From positions 58,135,012 to 58,199,011 of the forward strand of contig NC_057812.1 of assembly GCF_018294505.1 (NCBI RefSeq): a DNA stretch of 64,000 bases, read 5' to 3'. Each line of letters opens with the position of its first letter. Within the stretch, counting starts at the first letter, position 1. The notes under the pieces were generated by a model. It was not told the DNA's origin and did not search any database. It was given only the letters and a program-made list of their open reading frames with translations. Of this stretch, positions 33,022-45,445 are shown piece after piece. This stretch comes from Triticum aestivum. Lineage: Eukaryota; Streptophyta; Magnoliopsida; Poales; Poaceae. Position numbers and translations under genes: made by a program.

Positions 33022-34517
33022 TGTTGGGGAACGTTGCAGAAAACAAAAATTTTCCTACTCGTTTCACCAAGATCATCTAGGAGTTCATCTAGCAACGAGT
33101 GATCAGATGCATCTACATACCTTTGTAGATCGCGCACGGAAGCGTTCAAAAGAACGGTGATGATGTAGTCGTACTCGACGTGATCCAAATCACCGATGAC
33201 CAGCGCCGAACGGACGGCACCTCTGCGTTCAACACACGTACGGAACAGCCACGTCTCCTCTTCTTGATCCAGCAAGGGAGGGAGGAGAGGTTGAGGGAGA
33301 TGGCACCAGCAGCAGCACGACGGCGTGGTGTTGATGGAGCTGCAGTACTCCGGCAGAGCTTCGCTAAGCACTATGGAGGTGGAGGAGGTGTTGGGGAGGG
33401 AGAAGGAGGCAACCAAAGGCCATGGCGTTCAGGTATGAAGTCCCTCCTCTCCCCCACTATATATAGGGGTGCCAAGGGGGGGTGGCCGGCCCTAGGAGAT
33501 CCAATCTCCTAGGGGGTGCGGCGGCCAAGGGGGGTTTTCCCTCCCCCCAAGGCACCTAGGAGGTGCCTTACCCTCCTAGGACTCTTGCCCCCTTAAACCC
33601 TAGGCGCATGGGCTTATGTGGGGCTGGTGCCCTTGGCCCATTAGGCCAAGGCGCACCCCCTTACAGCCCATGTGGCCCCCCGGGGCAGGTGGACCCACCC
33701 GGTGGACCCCCGGGACCCTTCCGGTGGTCCCGGTACAATACCGATAACCCCGAAACTTGTCCCGATGCCCGAAACAGGACTTCCCACATGCTCCACGATG
33801 AACCACGATGTCGAGGATTCAATCAGCCCCGTACGCTATTCCCTTTGTCTATCGATATGTTACTTGCCCGAGATTCGATCGTCGGTATCCCAATACCTCG
33901 TTCAATCTCGTTACCGGCAAGTCACTTTACTCCTACCGTAATGCATGATCCCGTGACCAGACACTTGGTCACTCTGAGCTCATTATGATGATGCATTACC
34001 AAGTGGGCCCAGTGATACCTCTCCGTCATACGGAGTGACAAATCCCAGTCTTGATCCATGTCACCCAACAGACACTTTCGGAGATACCCGTAGTCTACCT
34101 TTATAGTCACCCAGTTACGTTGTGACGTTTGGCATACCCAAAGCACTCCTACAGTATCCGGGAGTTACACGATCTCATGGTCTAAGGAAAAGATACTTGA
34201 CATTAGAAAACTCTAGCAAACGAACTATACGATCTTGTGCTATGTTTAGGATTGGGTCTTGTCCATCACATCATTCTCCTAATGATGTGATCTCGTTATC
34301 AATGACATCCAGTGTCCATAGTCAGGAAAACATGACTATCTGTTGATCAACGAGCTAGTCAACTAGAGGCTCACTAGGGACATGTTGATGTCTGTTATTC
34401 ACACATGTATTACGATTTCCAGATAACACAATTATAGCATGAATAAAGACAATTATCATGAACAAGGAAATATAATAATAATGCTTTTATTATTGCCTCT
34501 AGGGCATATTTCCAACA
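33022..34517 (-). repeat. Outer 3' LTR of the Angela array, with two internal deletions (1496 bp)
   Basis: Matches the outer 5' LTR (45446-47183, 1738 bp) closely, with about nine substitutions by eye, but lacks 229 bp (equivalent to 46211-46439) and 13 bp just after. Both deletions sit at short repeats (CCCA, GATGA). TATA box CTATATATAG at 33457-33466. Confidence 0.9.
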
Positions 34518-34549
34518 GTCTCCCACTTGCACTAGAGTCAATAATCTAG

Positions 34550-36271
34550 TTACATTGTGATGAATCGAACACCCATGGAATTCTGGTGTTGATCATGTTT
34601 TGCTCTAGGGAGAGGTTTAGTCAACGGATCTGCTACATTCAGGTCCGTATGTACTTTACAAATCTCTATGTCTCCATCTTGAACATTTTCACGAATGGAG
34701 TTGAAGCGACGCTTGATGTGCCTTGTCTTCTTGTGAAACCTGGGCTCCTTGGCAAGTGCAATAGCTCCAGTGTTGTCACAGAAGAGCTTGATCGGCCCCG
34801 ACGCATTGGGTATGACTCCTAGGTCGGTGATGAACTCCTTCACCCATATTGCTTCATGTGCTGCCTCCGAGGCTGCCATGTACTCCGCTTCACATGTAGA
34901 TCCCGCCACAACGCTTTGCTTGCAACTGCACCAGCTCACTGCCCCACCATTCAAAATATACACGTATCCGGTTTGTGACTTAGAGTCATCCAGATCTGTG
35001 TCGAAGCTAGCGTCGACGTAACCCTTTACGACGAGCTCTTCGTCACCTCCATAAACGAGAAACATTTCCTTAGTCCTTTTCAGGTACTTCAGGATATTCT
35101 TGACCGCTGTCCAGTGTTCCTTGCCGGGATTACTTTGGTACCTTCCTACCAAACTTACGGCAAGGTTTACATCAGGTCTGGTACACAGCATGGCATACAT
35201 AATAGAACCTATGGCTGAGGCATAGGGGATGACACTCATCTCTTCTATCTCTGCTGCCGTGGTCGGACATTGAGTTGAGCTCAATTTCACACCTTGCAAA
35301 ACAGGCAAGAATCCTTTCTTGGACTGATCCATTTTGAACTTCTTCAAAATCTTATCAAGATATGTGCTTTGTGAAAGACCTATGAGGCGTCTTGATCTAT
35401 CCCTATAGATCTTGATGCCTAATATATAAGCAGCTTCTCCAAGGTCCTTCATTGAAAAACTCTTATTCAAGTAGGCCTTAATGCTGTCCAAAAGTTCTAT
35501 ATCATTTCCCATCAAAAGTATGTCATCTACATATAGTATGAGAAATGCTATAGAGCTCCCACTCACTTTCTTGTAAACACAGGCTTCTCCATAAGTCTGT
35601 GTAAACCCAAACGCTTTGATCATCTCATCAAAACGAATGTTCCAACTCCGAGATGCTTGCACCAGCCCATAAATCGAGCGTTGGAGCTTGCACACCTTGT
35701 CAGCATTTTTAGGATCGACAAAACCTTCCGGCTGCATCATATACAATTCTTCCTTAAGGAAACCATTAAGGAATGCCGTTTTGACGTCCATTTGCCAAAT
35801 TTCATAATCATAAAATGAGGCAATTGCTAACATGATTCGAACGGACTTCAGCTTCGCTACCGGTGAGAAAGTCTCATCATAGTCAATCCCTTGAACTTGT
35901 CGATAACCCTTAGCGACAAGCCGAGCTTTATAGATGGTCACATTACCATCCGCGTCTGTCTTCTTCTTAAAGATCCATTTATTTTCTATGGCTCGCCGTT
36001 CTACGGGCAAGTCAGTCAAAGTCCATACTTCGTTTTCATACATGGATCCTATCTCGGATTTCATGGCTTCTAGCCATTTGTCGGAATCCGGACCCGCCAT
36101 CGCTTCTTCATAGTTCGAAGGTTCACCATTGTCTAACAACATGATTTCCAAGACAGGGTTGCCGTACCACTCTGGTGCGGAACGTGTCCTCGTGGACCTT
36201 CGAATTTCAGTAGGAGCTTGATCAGAAGTATCTTGATCATTATCATTAACTTCCTCTTTAGTCGGTGCAGG
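34550..36271 (-). pseudogene. Angela pol fragment a (linker-RT-RNase H)
   Basis: Open from the LTR edge at 36271 to the stop at 34550, with the first Met at 36151. It carries the APEWYGNP linker, the DVKTAFLN and YVDD motifs of RT, and the RNase H acidic residues (VDASFDTD, CEAEYMA, CDNTGA). It ends with the NSMGVRFITM C-terminus shared by all copies. Gag, protease and integrase are missing because the 36272-38011 LTR abuts it. It belongs with the outer LTR at 33022 and has no start signals of its own. Confidence 0.85.
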
Positions 36272-38011
36272 TGTTGGGTAACGTTGCAGAAAACAAAAAA
36301 TTTCCTACTCGTTTCACCAAGATCATCTAGGAGTTCATCTAGCAATGAGTCATTGGATGCATCTACGTACCTTGTAGATCGCGAGCGGAAGCGTTCAAAG
36401 AACGGGGATGATGTAGTCGAACACGACGTGATTCGAATCACCGGAGATCCTAGCACCGAACGGACGGCACCTCCGCGTTCAACACACGTACGGAACAGCC
36501 ACGTCTCCTCCTTCTTGATCCAGCAAGGGAGGGAGGAGAGGTTGAGGGAGATGGCACCAGCAGCAGCACGACGGCGTGGTGTTGATGGAGCTGCAGTACT
36601 CCGGCAGAGCTTCGCTAAGCAATAAGGAGATGGATGAGGTGTTGGGGAGGGAGAAGGAGGCAACCAAAGGCCAAGGACTCAAGGTATGAAGTCCCTCCTC
36701 TCCCCCACTATATATAGGGGTGCCAAGGGGGGGTGGCCGGCCCTAGGAGATCCAATCTCCTAGGGGGTGCGGCGGCCAAGGGGGGTTTCCCTCCCCCCCA
36801 AGGCACCTAGGAGGTGCCTTACCCTCCTAGGACTCTTGCCCCCTTGAACCCTAGGCGCATGGGCCTATGTGGGGCTGGTGCCCTTGGCCCAAGCAGGCCA
36901 AGGCGCACCCCCTACAGCCCATGTGGCCCCCGGGGATGGGTGGCCCCACCCGGTGGGCCCCCGGGACCCCTCCGGTGGTCCCGGTACAATACCGATAACC
37001 CCGAAACTTGTCCCGATGCCCGAAACAGGACTTCCCATATATAAATCTTTACCTCCGGACCATTCCAGAACTCCTCGTGACGTCCGGGATCTCATCCGGG
37101 ACTCCGAACAACATTCGGGTTACTGCATATACATATCCCTACAACCCTAGCGTAACCGAACCTTAAGTGTGTAGACCCTACGGGTTCGGGAGACAAGCAG
37201 ACATGACCGAGACGACTCTCCGGTCAATAACCAACAGCGGGATCTGGATACCCATGTTGGCTCCCACATGCTCCACGATGATCTCATCGGATGAACCACG
37301 ATGTCGAGGATTCAATCAACCCCATACACTATTCCCTTTGTCCATCGATATGTTACTTGCCCGAGATTCGATCGTCGGTATCCCAATACCTCGTTCAATC
37401 TCGTTACCGGCAAGTCACTTTACTCGTACCGTAATGCATGATCCCGTGACCAGACACTTGGTCACTCTGAGCTCATTATGATGATGCATTACCGAGTGGG
37501 CCCAGTGATACCTCTCCGTCATACGGAGTGACAAATCCCAGTCTTGATCCATGTCACCCAACAGACACTTTCGGAGATACCCGTAGTCTACCTTTATAGT
37601 CACCCAGTTACGTTGTGACGTTTGGCATACCCAAAGCACTCCTACGGTATCCGGGAGTTACACGATCTCATGGTCTAAGGAAAAGATACTTTGACATTGC
37701 AAAACTCTAGCAAACGAACTATACGATCTTGTGCTATGTTTAGGATTGGGTCTCGTCCATCACATCATTCTCCCAATGATGTGATCTCGTTATCAATGAC
37801 ATCCAGTGTCCATAGTCAGGAAACCATGACTATCTGTTGATCAACGAGCTAGTCAACTAGAGGCTCACTAGGGACATGTTGGTGTCTGTTATTCACACAT
37901 GCATTACGATTTCCGGATAACACAATTATAGCATGAATAAAGACAATTATCATGAACAAGGAAATATAATAATAATACTTTTATTATTGCCTCTAGGGCA
38001 TATTTCCAACA
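36272..38011 (-). repeat. Inner full-length LTR of the array (1740 bp)
   Basis: Complete from TGTTGGAAATATGCC at 38011 to ...CGTTACCCAACA at 36272. It is clearly more different from the two outer LTRs than they are from each other (for example CGGATAACAC in place of CAGATAACAC, and a different 36290-36460 stretch), so it belongs to a second element. The base block before it, GCAGG (36267-36271), may be its TSD. Confidence 0.85.
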
Positions 38012-38043
38012 GTCTCCCACTTGCACTAGAGTCAATAATCTAG

Positions 38044-39816
38044 TTACATTGTGATGAATCGAACACCCATGGAATTCTGGTGTTGATCATGTTTTGCTCT
38101 AGGGAGAGGTTTAGTCAACGGATCTGCTACATTCAGGTCCGTATGTACTTTACAAATCTCTATGTCTCCATCTTGAACATTTTCACGAATGGAGTTGAAG
38201 CGACGCTTGATGTGCCTTGTCTTCTTGTGAAACCTGGGCTCCTTGGCAAGTGCAATAGCTCCAGAGTTGTCACAGAAGAGCTTGATCGGCCCCGACGCAT
38301 TGGGTATGACTCCTAGGTCGGTGATGAACTCCTTCACCCATATTGCTTCATGTGCTGCCTCCGAGGCTGCCATGTACTCCGCTTCACATGTCGATCCCGC
38401 CATGATACTTTGCTTGCAACTGCACCAGCTCACTGCCCCACCATTCAAAATATACATGTATCCGGTTTGTGACTTAGAGTCATCCAGATCTGTGTCGAAG
38501 CTAGCGTCGACGTAACCCTTTACGACGAGCTCTTCGTCACCTCCATAAACGAGAAACATTTCCTTAGTCCTTTTCAGGTACTTCAGGATATTCTTGACCG
38601 CTGTCCAGTGTTCCTTGCCGGGATTACTTTGGTACCTTCCTACCAAACTTACGGCAAGGTTTACATCAGGTCTGGTACACAGCATGGCATACATAATAGA
38701 ACCTATGGCTGAGGCATAGGGGATGACGCTCATCTCTTCTATATCTTCTGCCGTGGTCGGACATTGAGCTGAGCTCAATTTCATACCTTGCAACACAGGC
38801 AAGAACCCCTTCTTGGATTGATCCATATTGAACTTTTTCAATATTTTATCAAGGTATGTGCTTTGTGAAAGACCTATGAGGCGTCTTGATCTATCTCTAT
38901 AGATTTTGATGCCTAATATATAAGCAGCTTCTCCAAGGTCCTTCATTGAAAAACTTTTATTCAAGTAGGCCTTGATGCTGTCCAAGAGTTCTATATCATT
39001 TCCCATCAAAAGTATGTCATCTACATATAATATGAGAAATGCTACAGAGCTCCCACTCACTTTCTTGTAAACGCAGGCTTCTCCATAAGTCTGTGTAAAC
39101 CCAAACGCTTTGATCATCTCATCAAAGCGAATGTTCCAACTCCGAGATGCTTGCACCAGCCCATAAATCGAGCGTTGGAGCTTGCATACTTTGTCAGCAT
39201 TCTTAGGATCGACAAAACCTTCCGGCTGCATCATATACAATTCTTCCTTAAGGAAACCATTAAGGAATGCCGTTTTGACGTCCATTTGCCATATTTCGTA
39301 ATCATAGAATGCGGCAATTGCTAACATGATTCGGACGGACTTCAGCTTCGCTACCGGTGAGAAAGTCTCATCGTAGTCAACCCCTTGAACTTGTCGATAA
39401 CCCTTAGCAACAAGCCGAGCTTTATAGATGGTCACATTACCATCCGCGTCTGTCTTCTTCTTAAAGATCCATTTATTTTCTATGGCTCGCCGTTCAACGG
39501 GCAAGTCAGTCAAAGTCCATACTTCGTTTTCATACATGGATCCTATCTCGGATTTCATGGCTTCTAGCCATTTGTCGGAATCCGGGCCCGCCATCGCTTC
39601 TTCATAGTTCGAAGGTTCACCGTTGTCTAACAACATGATTTCCAAGACAGGGTTGCCGTACCACTCTGGTGCGGAACGTGTCCTTGTGAACCTTCGAATT
39701 TCAGTAGGGGCTTGATCAGAAGTATCTTGATCATTATCATTAACTTCCTCTCTAGTCGGTGCTGGCACCTCAGGAACATTTTCTTGAGTTGCGCCATTTT
39801 CCGGTTCAAGAGGCAA
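38044..39816 (-). pseudogene. Angela pol fragment b (linker-RT-RNase H, 590 codons open)
   Basis: An uninterrupted frame from MPLEPENGATQENVPE to the shared C-terminus NSMGVRFITM. It includes the linker, a full RT (DVKTAFLN, YVDD) and RNase H. Its upstream end is cut at 39816 where it joins LTR sequence through the shared hexamer ATACTT. No Gag, protease or integrase. It could only be translated by readthrough from nearby and probably is not expressed. Confidence 0.85.
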
Positions 39817-40140
39817 TACTTGACATTGGAAAACTCTAGCAAACGAACTATACGATCTTGTGCTATGTTTAGGATTGGGTCTTGTCCATCACATCATTCT
39901 CCCAATGATGTGATCTCGTTATCAATGACATCTAGTGTCCATAGTCAGGAAACCATGACTATCTGTTGATCAACGAGCTAGTCAACTAGAGGCTCACTAG
40001 GGACACGTTGGTGTCTGTTATTCACACATGTATTACGATTTCCGGATAACACAATTATAGCATGAATAAAGACAATTATCATGAACAAGGAAATATAATA
40101 ATAATGCTTTTATTATTGCCTCTAGGGCATATTTCCAACA
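39815..40140 (-). repeat. Truncated LTR (first 325 bp) in the array
   Basis: Begins TGTTGGAAATATGCC at 40140 next to the purine tract of the right-hand pol and runs to ATACTTGACATTGG near 39815, then switches to pol. It shares CGGATAACAC with the inner LTR at 36272-38011, not with the outer pair. Confidence 0.85.
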
Positions 40141-40172
40141 GTCTCCCACTTGCACTAGAGTCAATAATCTAG

Positions 40173-43100
40173 TTACATTGTGATGAATCGAACACCCATG
40201 GAATTCTGGTGTTGATCATGTTTTGCTCTAGGGAGAGGTTTAGTCAACGGATCTGCTATATTCAGGTCCGTATGTACTTTACAAATCTCTATGTCTCCAT
40301 CTTGAACATTTTCACGAATAGAGTTGAAGCGACGCTTGATGTGCCTTGTCTTCTTGTGAAACCTGGGCTCCTTGGCAAGTGCAATAGCTCCAGTGTTGTC
40401 ACAGAAGAGCTTGATCGGCCCCGACGCATTGGGTATGACTCCTAGGTCGGTGATGAACTCCTTCACCCATATTGCTTCATGTGCTGCCTCCGAGGCTGCC
40501 ATGTACTCCGCTTCACATGTAGATCCCGCCACGACGCTTTGCTTGCAACTGCACCAGCTTACTGCCCCACCATTCAAAATATACACGTATCCGGTTTGTG
40601 ACTTAGAGTCATCCAGATCTGTGTCGAAGCTAGCGTCGACGTAACCCTTTACGACGAGCTCTTCGTCACCTCCATAAACGAGAAACATTTCCTTAGTCCT
40701 TTTCAGGTACTTCAGGATATTCTTGACCGCTGTCCAGTGTTCCTTGCCGGGATTACTTTGGTACCTTCCTACCAAACTGACGGCAAGGTTAACATCAGGT
40801 CTGGTACATAGCATGGCATACATAATAGAACCTATGGCTGAGGCATAGGGGATGACGCTCATCTCTTCTATATCTTCTGCCGTGGTCGGACACTGAGCTG
40901 AGCTCAATTTCACACCTTGTAACACAGGCAAGAACCCTTTCTTGGATTGATCCATATTGAACTTCTTCAATATCTTATCAAGGTATGTGCTTTGTGAAAG
41001 ACCTATGAGGCGTCTTGATCTACCTCTATAGATTTTGATGCCTAATATATAAGCAGCTTCTCCAAGGTCCTTCATTGAAAAACTTTTATTCAAGTAGGCC
41101 TTGATGCTGTCCAAGAGTTCTATATCATTTCCCATCAAAAGTATGTCATCTACATATAATATGAGAAATGCTACAGAGCTCCCACTCACTTTCTTGTAAA
41201 CGCAGGCTTCTCCATAAGTCTGTGTAAACCCAAACGCTTTGATCATCTCATCAAAGCGAATGTTCCAACTCCGAGATGCTTGCACCAGCCCATAAATCGA
41301 GCGTTGGAGCTTGCACACTTTGTCAGCATTCTTAGGATCGACAAAACCTTCCGGCTGCATCATATACAATTCTTCCTTAAGGAAACCATTAAGGAATGCC
41401 GTTTTGACGTCCATTTGCCATATTTCGTAATCATAGAATGCGGCAATTGCTAACATGATTCGGACGGACTTCAGCTTCGCTACCGGTGAGAAAGTCTCAT
41501 CGTAGTCAACCCCTTGAACTTGTCGATAACCCTTAGCGACAAGCCGAGCTTTATAGATGGTCACATTACCATCCGCGTCTGTCTTCTTCTTAAAGATCCA
41601 TTTATTTTCTATGGCTCGCCGTTCAACGGGCAAGTCAGTCAAAGTCCATACTTCGTTTTCATACGTGGATCCTATCTCGGATTTCATGGCTTCTAGCCAT
41701 TTGTCGGAATCCGGTCCCGCCATCGCTTCTTCATAGTTCGAAGGTTCACCGTTGTCTAACAACATGATTTCCAAGACAGGGTTGCCGTACCACTCTGGTG
41801 CGGAACGTGTCCTTGTGGACCTTCGAATTTCAGTAGGAGCTTGATCAGAAGTATCTTGATCATTATCATTAACTTCCTCTCTAGTCGGTGCTGGCACCTC
41901 AGGAACATTTTCTTGAGTTGCGCCATTTTCCGGTTCAAGAGGCAATACTTCATCAAGCTCTACTTTCCTCCCACTTACTTCTTTCGAGAGAAACTCTTTC
42001 TCCAGAAAGGACCCATTCTTGGCAACAAAGATCTTGCCTTCGGATCTGAGGTAGAAGGTGTACCCAATAGTTTATTTTGGGTACCCTATGAAGACGCATT
42101 TTTCCGATTTGGGTTCGAGCTTTTCAGGTTGAAGTTTCTTGACATAAGCATCGCATCCCCAAACTTTTAGAAACGACAGCTTAGGTTTCTTCCCAAACCA
42201 TAATTCATACGGTGTCGTCTCAACGGATTTCGACGGAGCCCTATTTAAAGTGAATGCGGGAGTCTCTAAAGCATAGCCCCAAAAAGAAAGCGGTAAATCG
42301 GTAAGAGACATCATAGATCGCACCATATCTAATAGAGTGCGATTACGACGTTCGGACACACCATTACGCTGAGGTGTTCCAGGCGGCGTGAGTTGTGAAA
42401 CTATTCCACATTTTCTTAAGTGTGTGCCAAACTCGTGACTCAAGTATTCTCCTCCACGATCTGATCGCAGAAACTTGATTTTCCTGTCACGTTGATTTTC
42501 AACCTCACTCTTAAATTCCTTGAACTTTTCAAAGGTTTCAGACTTGTGTTTCATTAAGTAGATATACCCATATCTACTTAAATCATCAGTGAGGGTGAGA
42601 ACATAACGATAGCCACCGCGAGCCTCAACACTCATTGGACCGTACACATCGGTATGTATGATTCCTAATAAGTCGGTTGCTCGCTCCATTGTTCCTGAGA
42701 ACGGAGTCTTGGTCAGTTTACCCATAAGGCATGGTTCGCACGTGTCAAATGATTCATAATCAAGAGACTCTAAAAGTCCATCAGCATGGAGCTTCTTCAT
42801 GCGTTTGACACCTATGTGACCAAGGCGGCAGTGCCACAAGTATGTGGGACTATCATTATCAACTTTACTTCTTTTGGTACTCACATTATGAACATGTGTA
42901 GCATCACGTTCGAGATTCATAAAGAATAAACCATTCACCATAGGAGCATGACCATAAAACATATCTCTCTTAAAAATGGAACAACCATTATTCTCAGATT
43001 TAAAAGAGTAGCCATCTCGAATTAAACGAGATCCCGATACAATGTTCATGCTCAAAGCTGGCACTAAATAACAATAATTAAGGTTTAAAACTAATCCCGA

Positions 43101-44150
43101 AGGGAGATGCAGAGGTAGCGTGCCGACGGCGATCACATTGACCTTGGAACCATTCCCGACGCGCATCGTCACCTCGTCCTTTGCCAGTTTCCGCTTATTC
43201 CGCAGCCCCTACTTTGAGTTACAAATGTTAGCAACTGCACCGGTATCAAATACCCAGGAGCCACTACGGGCACTAGTAAGGTACACATCAATTACATGTA
43301 TATCACATATACCTTTGGTTTTGCCGGCCTTCTTATCCGCTAAGTACTTAGGGCAGTTCCGCTTCCAGTGACCGCTTCCCTTGCAATAAAAGCACTCAGT
43401 CTCGGGCTTGGGTCCATTCTTTGGCTTCTTCCCGGCAGCTTGCTTGCCGGGCGCAGCAACCTCCTTGCCGTCCTTCTTGAAGCTCTTTTTACCCTTGCCT
43501 TTCTTGAACTTAGTGGTTTTATTGATCATCAACACTTGATGTTCCTTCCTGACTTCTACCTCCGCTGATTTCAGCATAGCAAATACTTCAGGAATGGTCT
43601 TTTCCATCCCCTGCATATTGAAGTTCATCACAAAGCTCTTGTAGCTTGGTGGAAGCGACTGGAGGATTCTGTCAATGACCGCATCATCCGGGAGATTAAC
43701 TCCTAGCTGAGTCAAGCGGTTATGCAACCCAGACATAGTGAGTATGTGCTCACTGACAGAACTGTTTTCCTCCATCTTACAGCTGAAGAATTTGTCGGAG
43801 ACTTCATATCTCTCGACCCGGGCATGAGCTTGGAAAACCATTTTCAGCTCTTCGAACATCTCATATGCTCCATGTCTCTCAAAACGCTTTTGGAGCCCCG
43901 GCTCTAGGCTGTAAAGCATGCCGCACTGAACGAGGGAGTAGTCATCGAATCGTGCCTGCCAAGCGTTCATAACATCTTGTTCTGCAGGGAGAACGGGTGC
44001 GTCACCAAGCGGTGCTTGTAGGACATAATCTTTCTTGGCAGCTATGAGGATGATCCTCAGGTTCCGGACCCAGTCCGTATAGTTGCTGCCATCATCTTTC
44101 AGCTTAGTTTTCTCTAGGAACGCGTTGAAGTTGAGGACTACGTTGGCCAT
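40173..44150 (-). pseudogene. Full-length Angela gag-pol with two nonsense mutations
   Basis: Colinear with the intact 1325-residue polyprotein at 53381-57358. Starts MANVVLNFNAF at 44150. Gag has the CCHC knuckle CFYC...GHWKRNC; protease has VFDTGAVA. A stop at 43209-43211 (after ICNSK, where the intact copy has Gln: CAG to TAG) lies just after the protease motif. A second at 42072-42074 (after IGYPK, Glu: GAA to TAA) lies after the integrase core. Between them integrase retains HCRLGH, CEPC, HTDVYGP, DRGGEY and SERRNRT. RT and RNase H are open (41945-40173). It would produce Gag and protease only. Confidence 0.9.
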
Positions 44151-45445
44151 TTGATCTACAAGACATATTGCAAAGATTTTAGACTAAGTTCATGACAATT
44201 AAGTTCAACTAATCAAATTATTAGTGAACTCCCACTTAGATTAGACATCCCTCTAGTCATCTAAGTATTACATGATCCGAGTTAAACTAGACCGTGTCCG
44301 ATCATCACGTGAGACGGACTAGTCAACATCGGTGAACATCTTCATGTTGATCGTATCTTCTATACGACTCATGCTCGACCTTTCGGTATTCTGTGTTCCG
44401 AGGCCATGTCTGTACATGCTAGGCTCGTCAAGTCAACCTAAGTGTTTGCATGTGTAAATCTGTCTTACACCCGTTGTATGTGAACGTCTGAATAAAACAC
44501 CTGATCATCACGTGGTGTTTTGAAACAGCGAACTGTCGCAACGGTGCACAGTTAGGGGGAACACTTCTTGAATTTATTGTGAGGGATCATCTTATTTACT
44601 ACCGTCGTTCTAAGTAAACAAGATGCAAAACATGATAAACATCACATGCAATCAAATAATAAACGTGACATGATATGGCCAATATCACATAGCTCCTTTG
44701 ATCTCCATCTTGGGGCTCCATGATCATCTTGTCACCGGCTTGACACCATGATCTCCATCATCATGATCTCCATCATCGTGTCTCCATGAAGTTGCTCGCC
44801 AACTATTACTTCTACTACTATGGCTAACGCGTTTAGCAATAAAGTAAAGTAATTTACATGGCGTTTCTTGATGACACGCAGGTCATATAAAAGAATAAAG
44901 ACAACTCCTATGGCTCCTGCCAGTTGTCATACTCATCGACATGCAAGTCGTGATTCCTATTACAATAGCATGAACATCTCATACATCACATATAGATCAT
45001 TCATCATTCATCACAACTTTGGCCATATCATATCACAAACCACTTGCTGCAAAAACAAGTTAGACGTCCTCTAATTGTTGTTGCAAGTTTTACGTGGCTG
45101 AATTAGGGTTCTAGCAAGAACGTTTTCTTACCTACGTTAAAGCCACAACGTGATTTGTCAACTTCTATTTACCCTTCATAAGGACCCTGTTCATCGATTC
45201 CGCTCCAACTAAAGTAGGAGAGACAGACACCCGCCAGCCACCTTATGCAACTAGTGCATGTTAGTCGGTGGAACCGGTCTCACGTAAGCGTACGTGTAAG
45301 GTTGGTCCGGGCCGCTTCATCCCACAATACCGCTGAAGCAAGAAAGGACTAGTAACGGCAAGAAAGTTGACAAATCTACGCCCACAACATATTGTGTTCT
45401 ACTCGCGCAAGAAGAACTACGCATAGACCTAGCTCATGATGCCAC
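44151..45445 (-). other. Untranslated leader of the array's full-length copy, with PBS
   Basis: About 1.3 kb with no supported gene, collinear with 52086-53380. The primer-binding site is at 45432-45444 (minus strand TGGCATCATGAGC), one base from the LTR. Confidence 0.8.

Noticed and set aside
36133..36663. A 176-codon ORF across an Angela LTR and pol junction
   Set aside because: It is formed by LTR sequence read in frame with a pol shadow; similar ORFs appear in every LTR (for example 32991-33416 and 45376-45840).
38080..38515. Small plus-strand ORFs opposite the Angela pol copies, repeated at each copy
   Set aside because: They recur because pol recurs; they are the complementary strand of RT and RNase H and have no independent signal.
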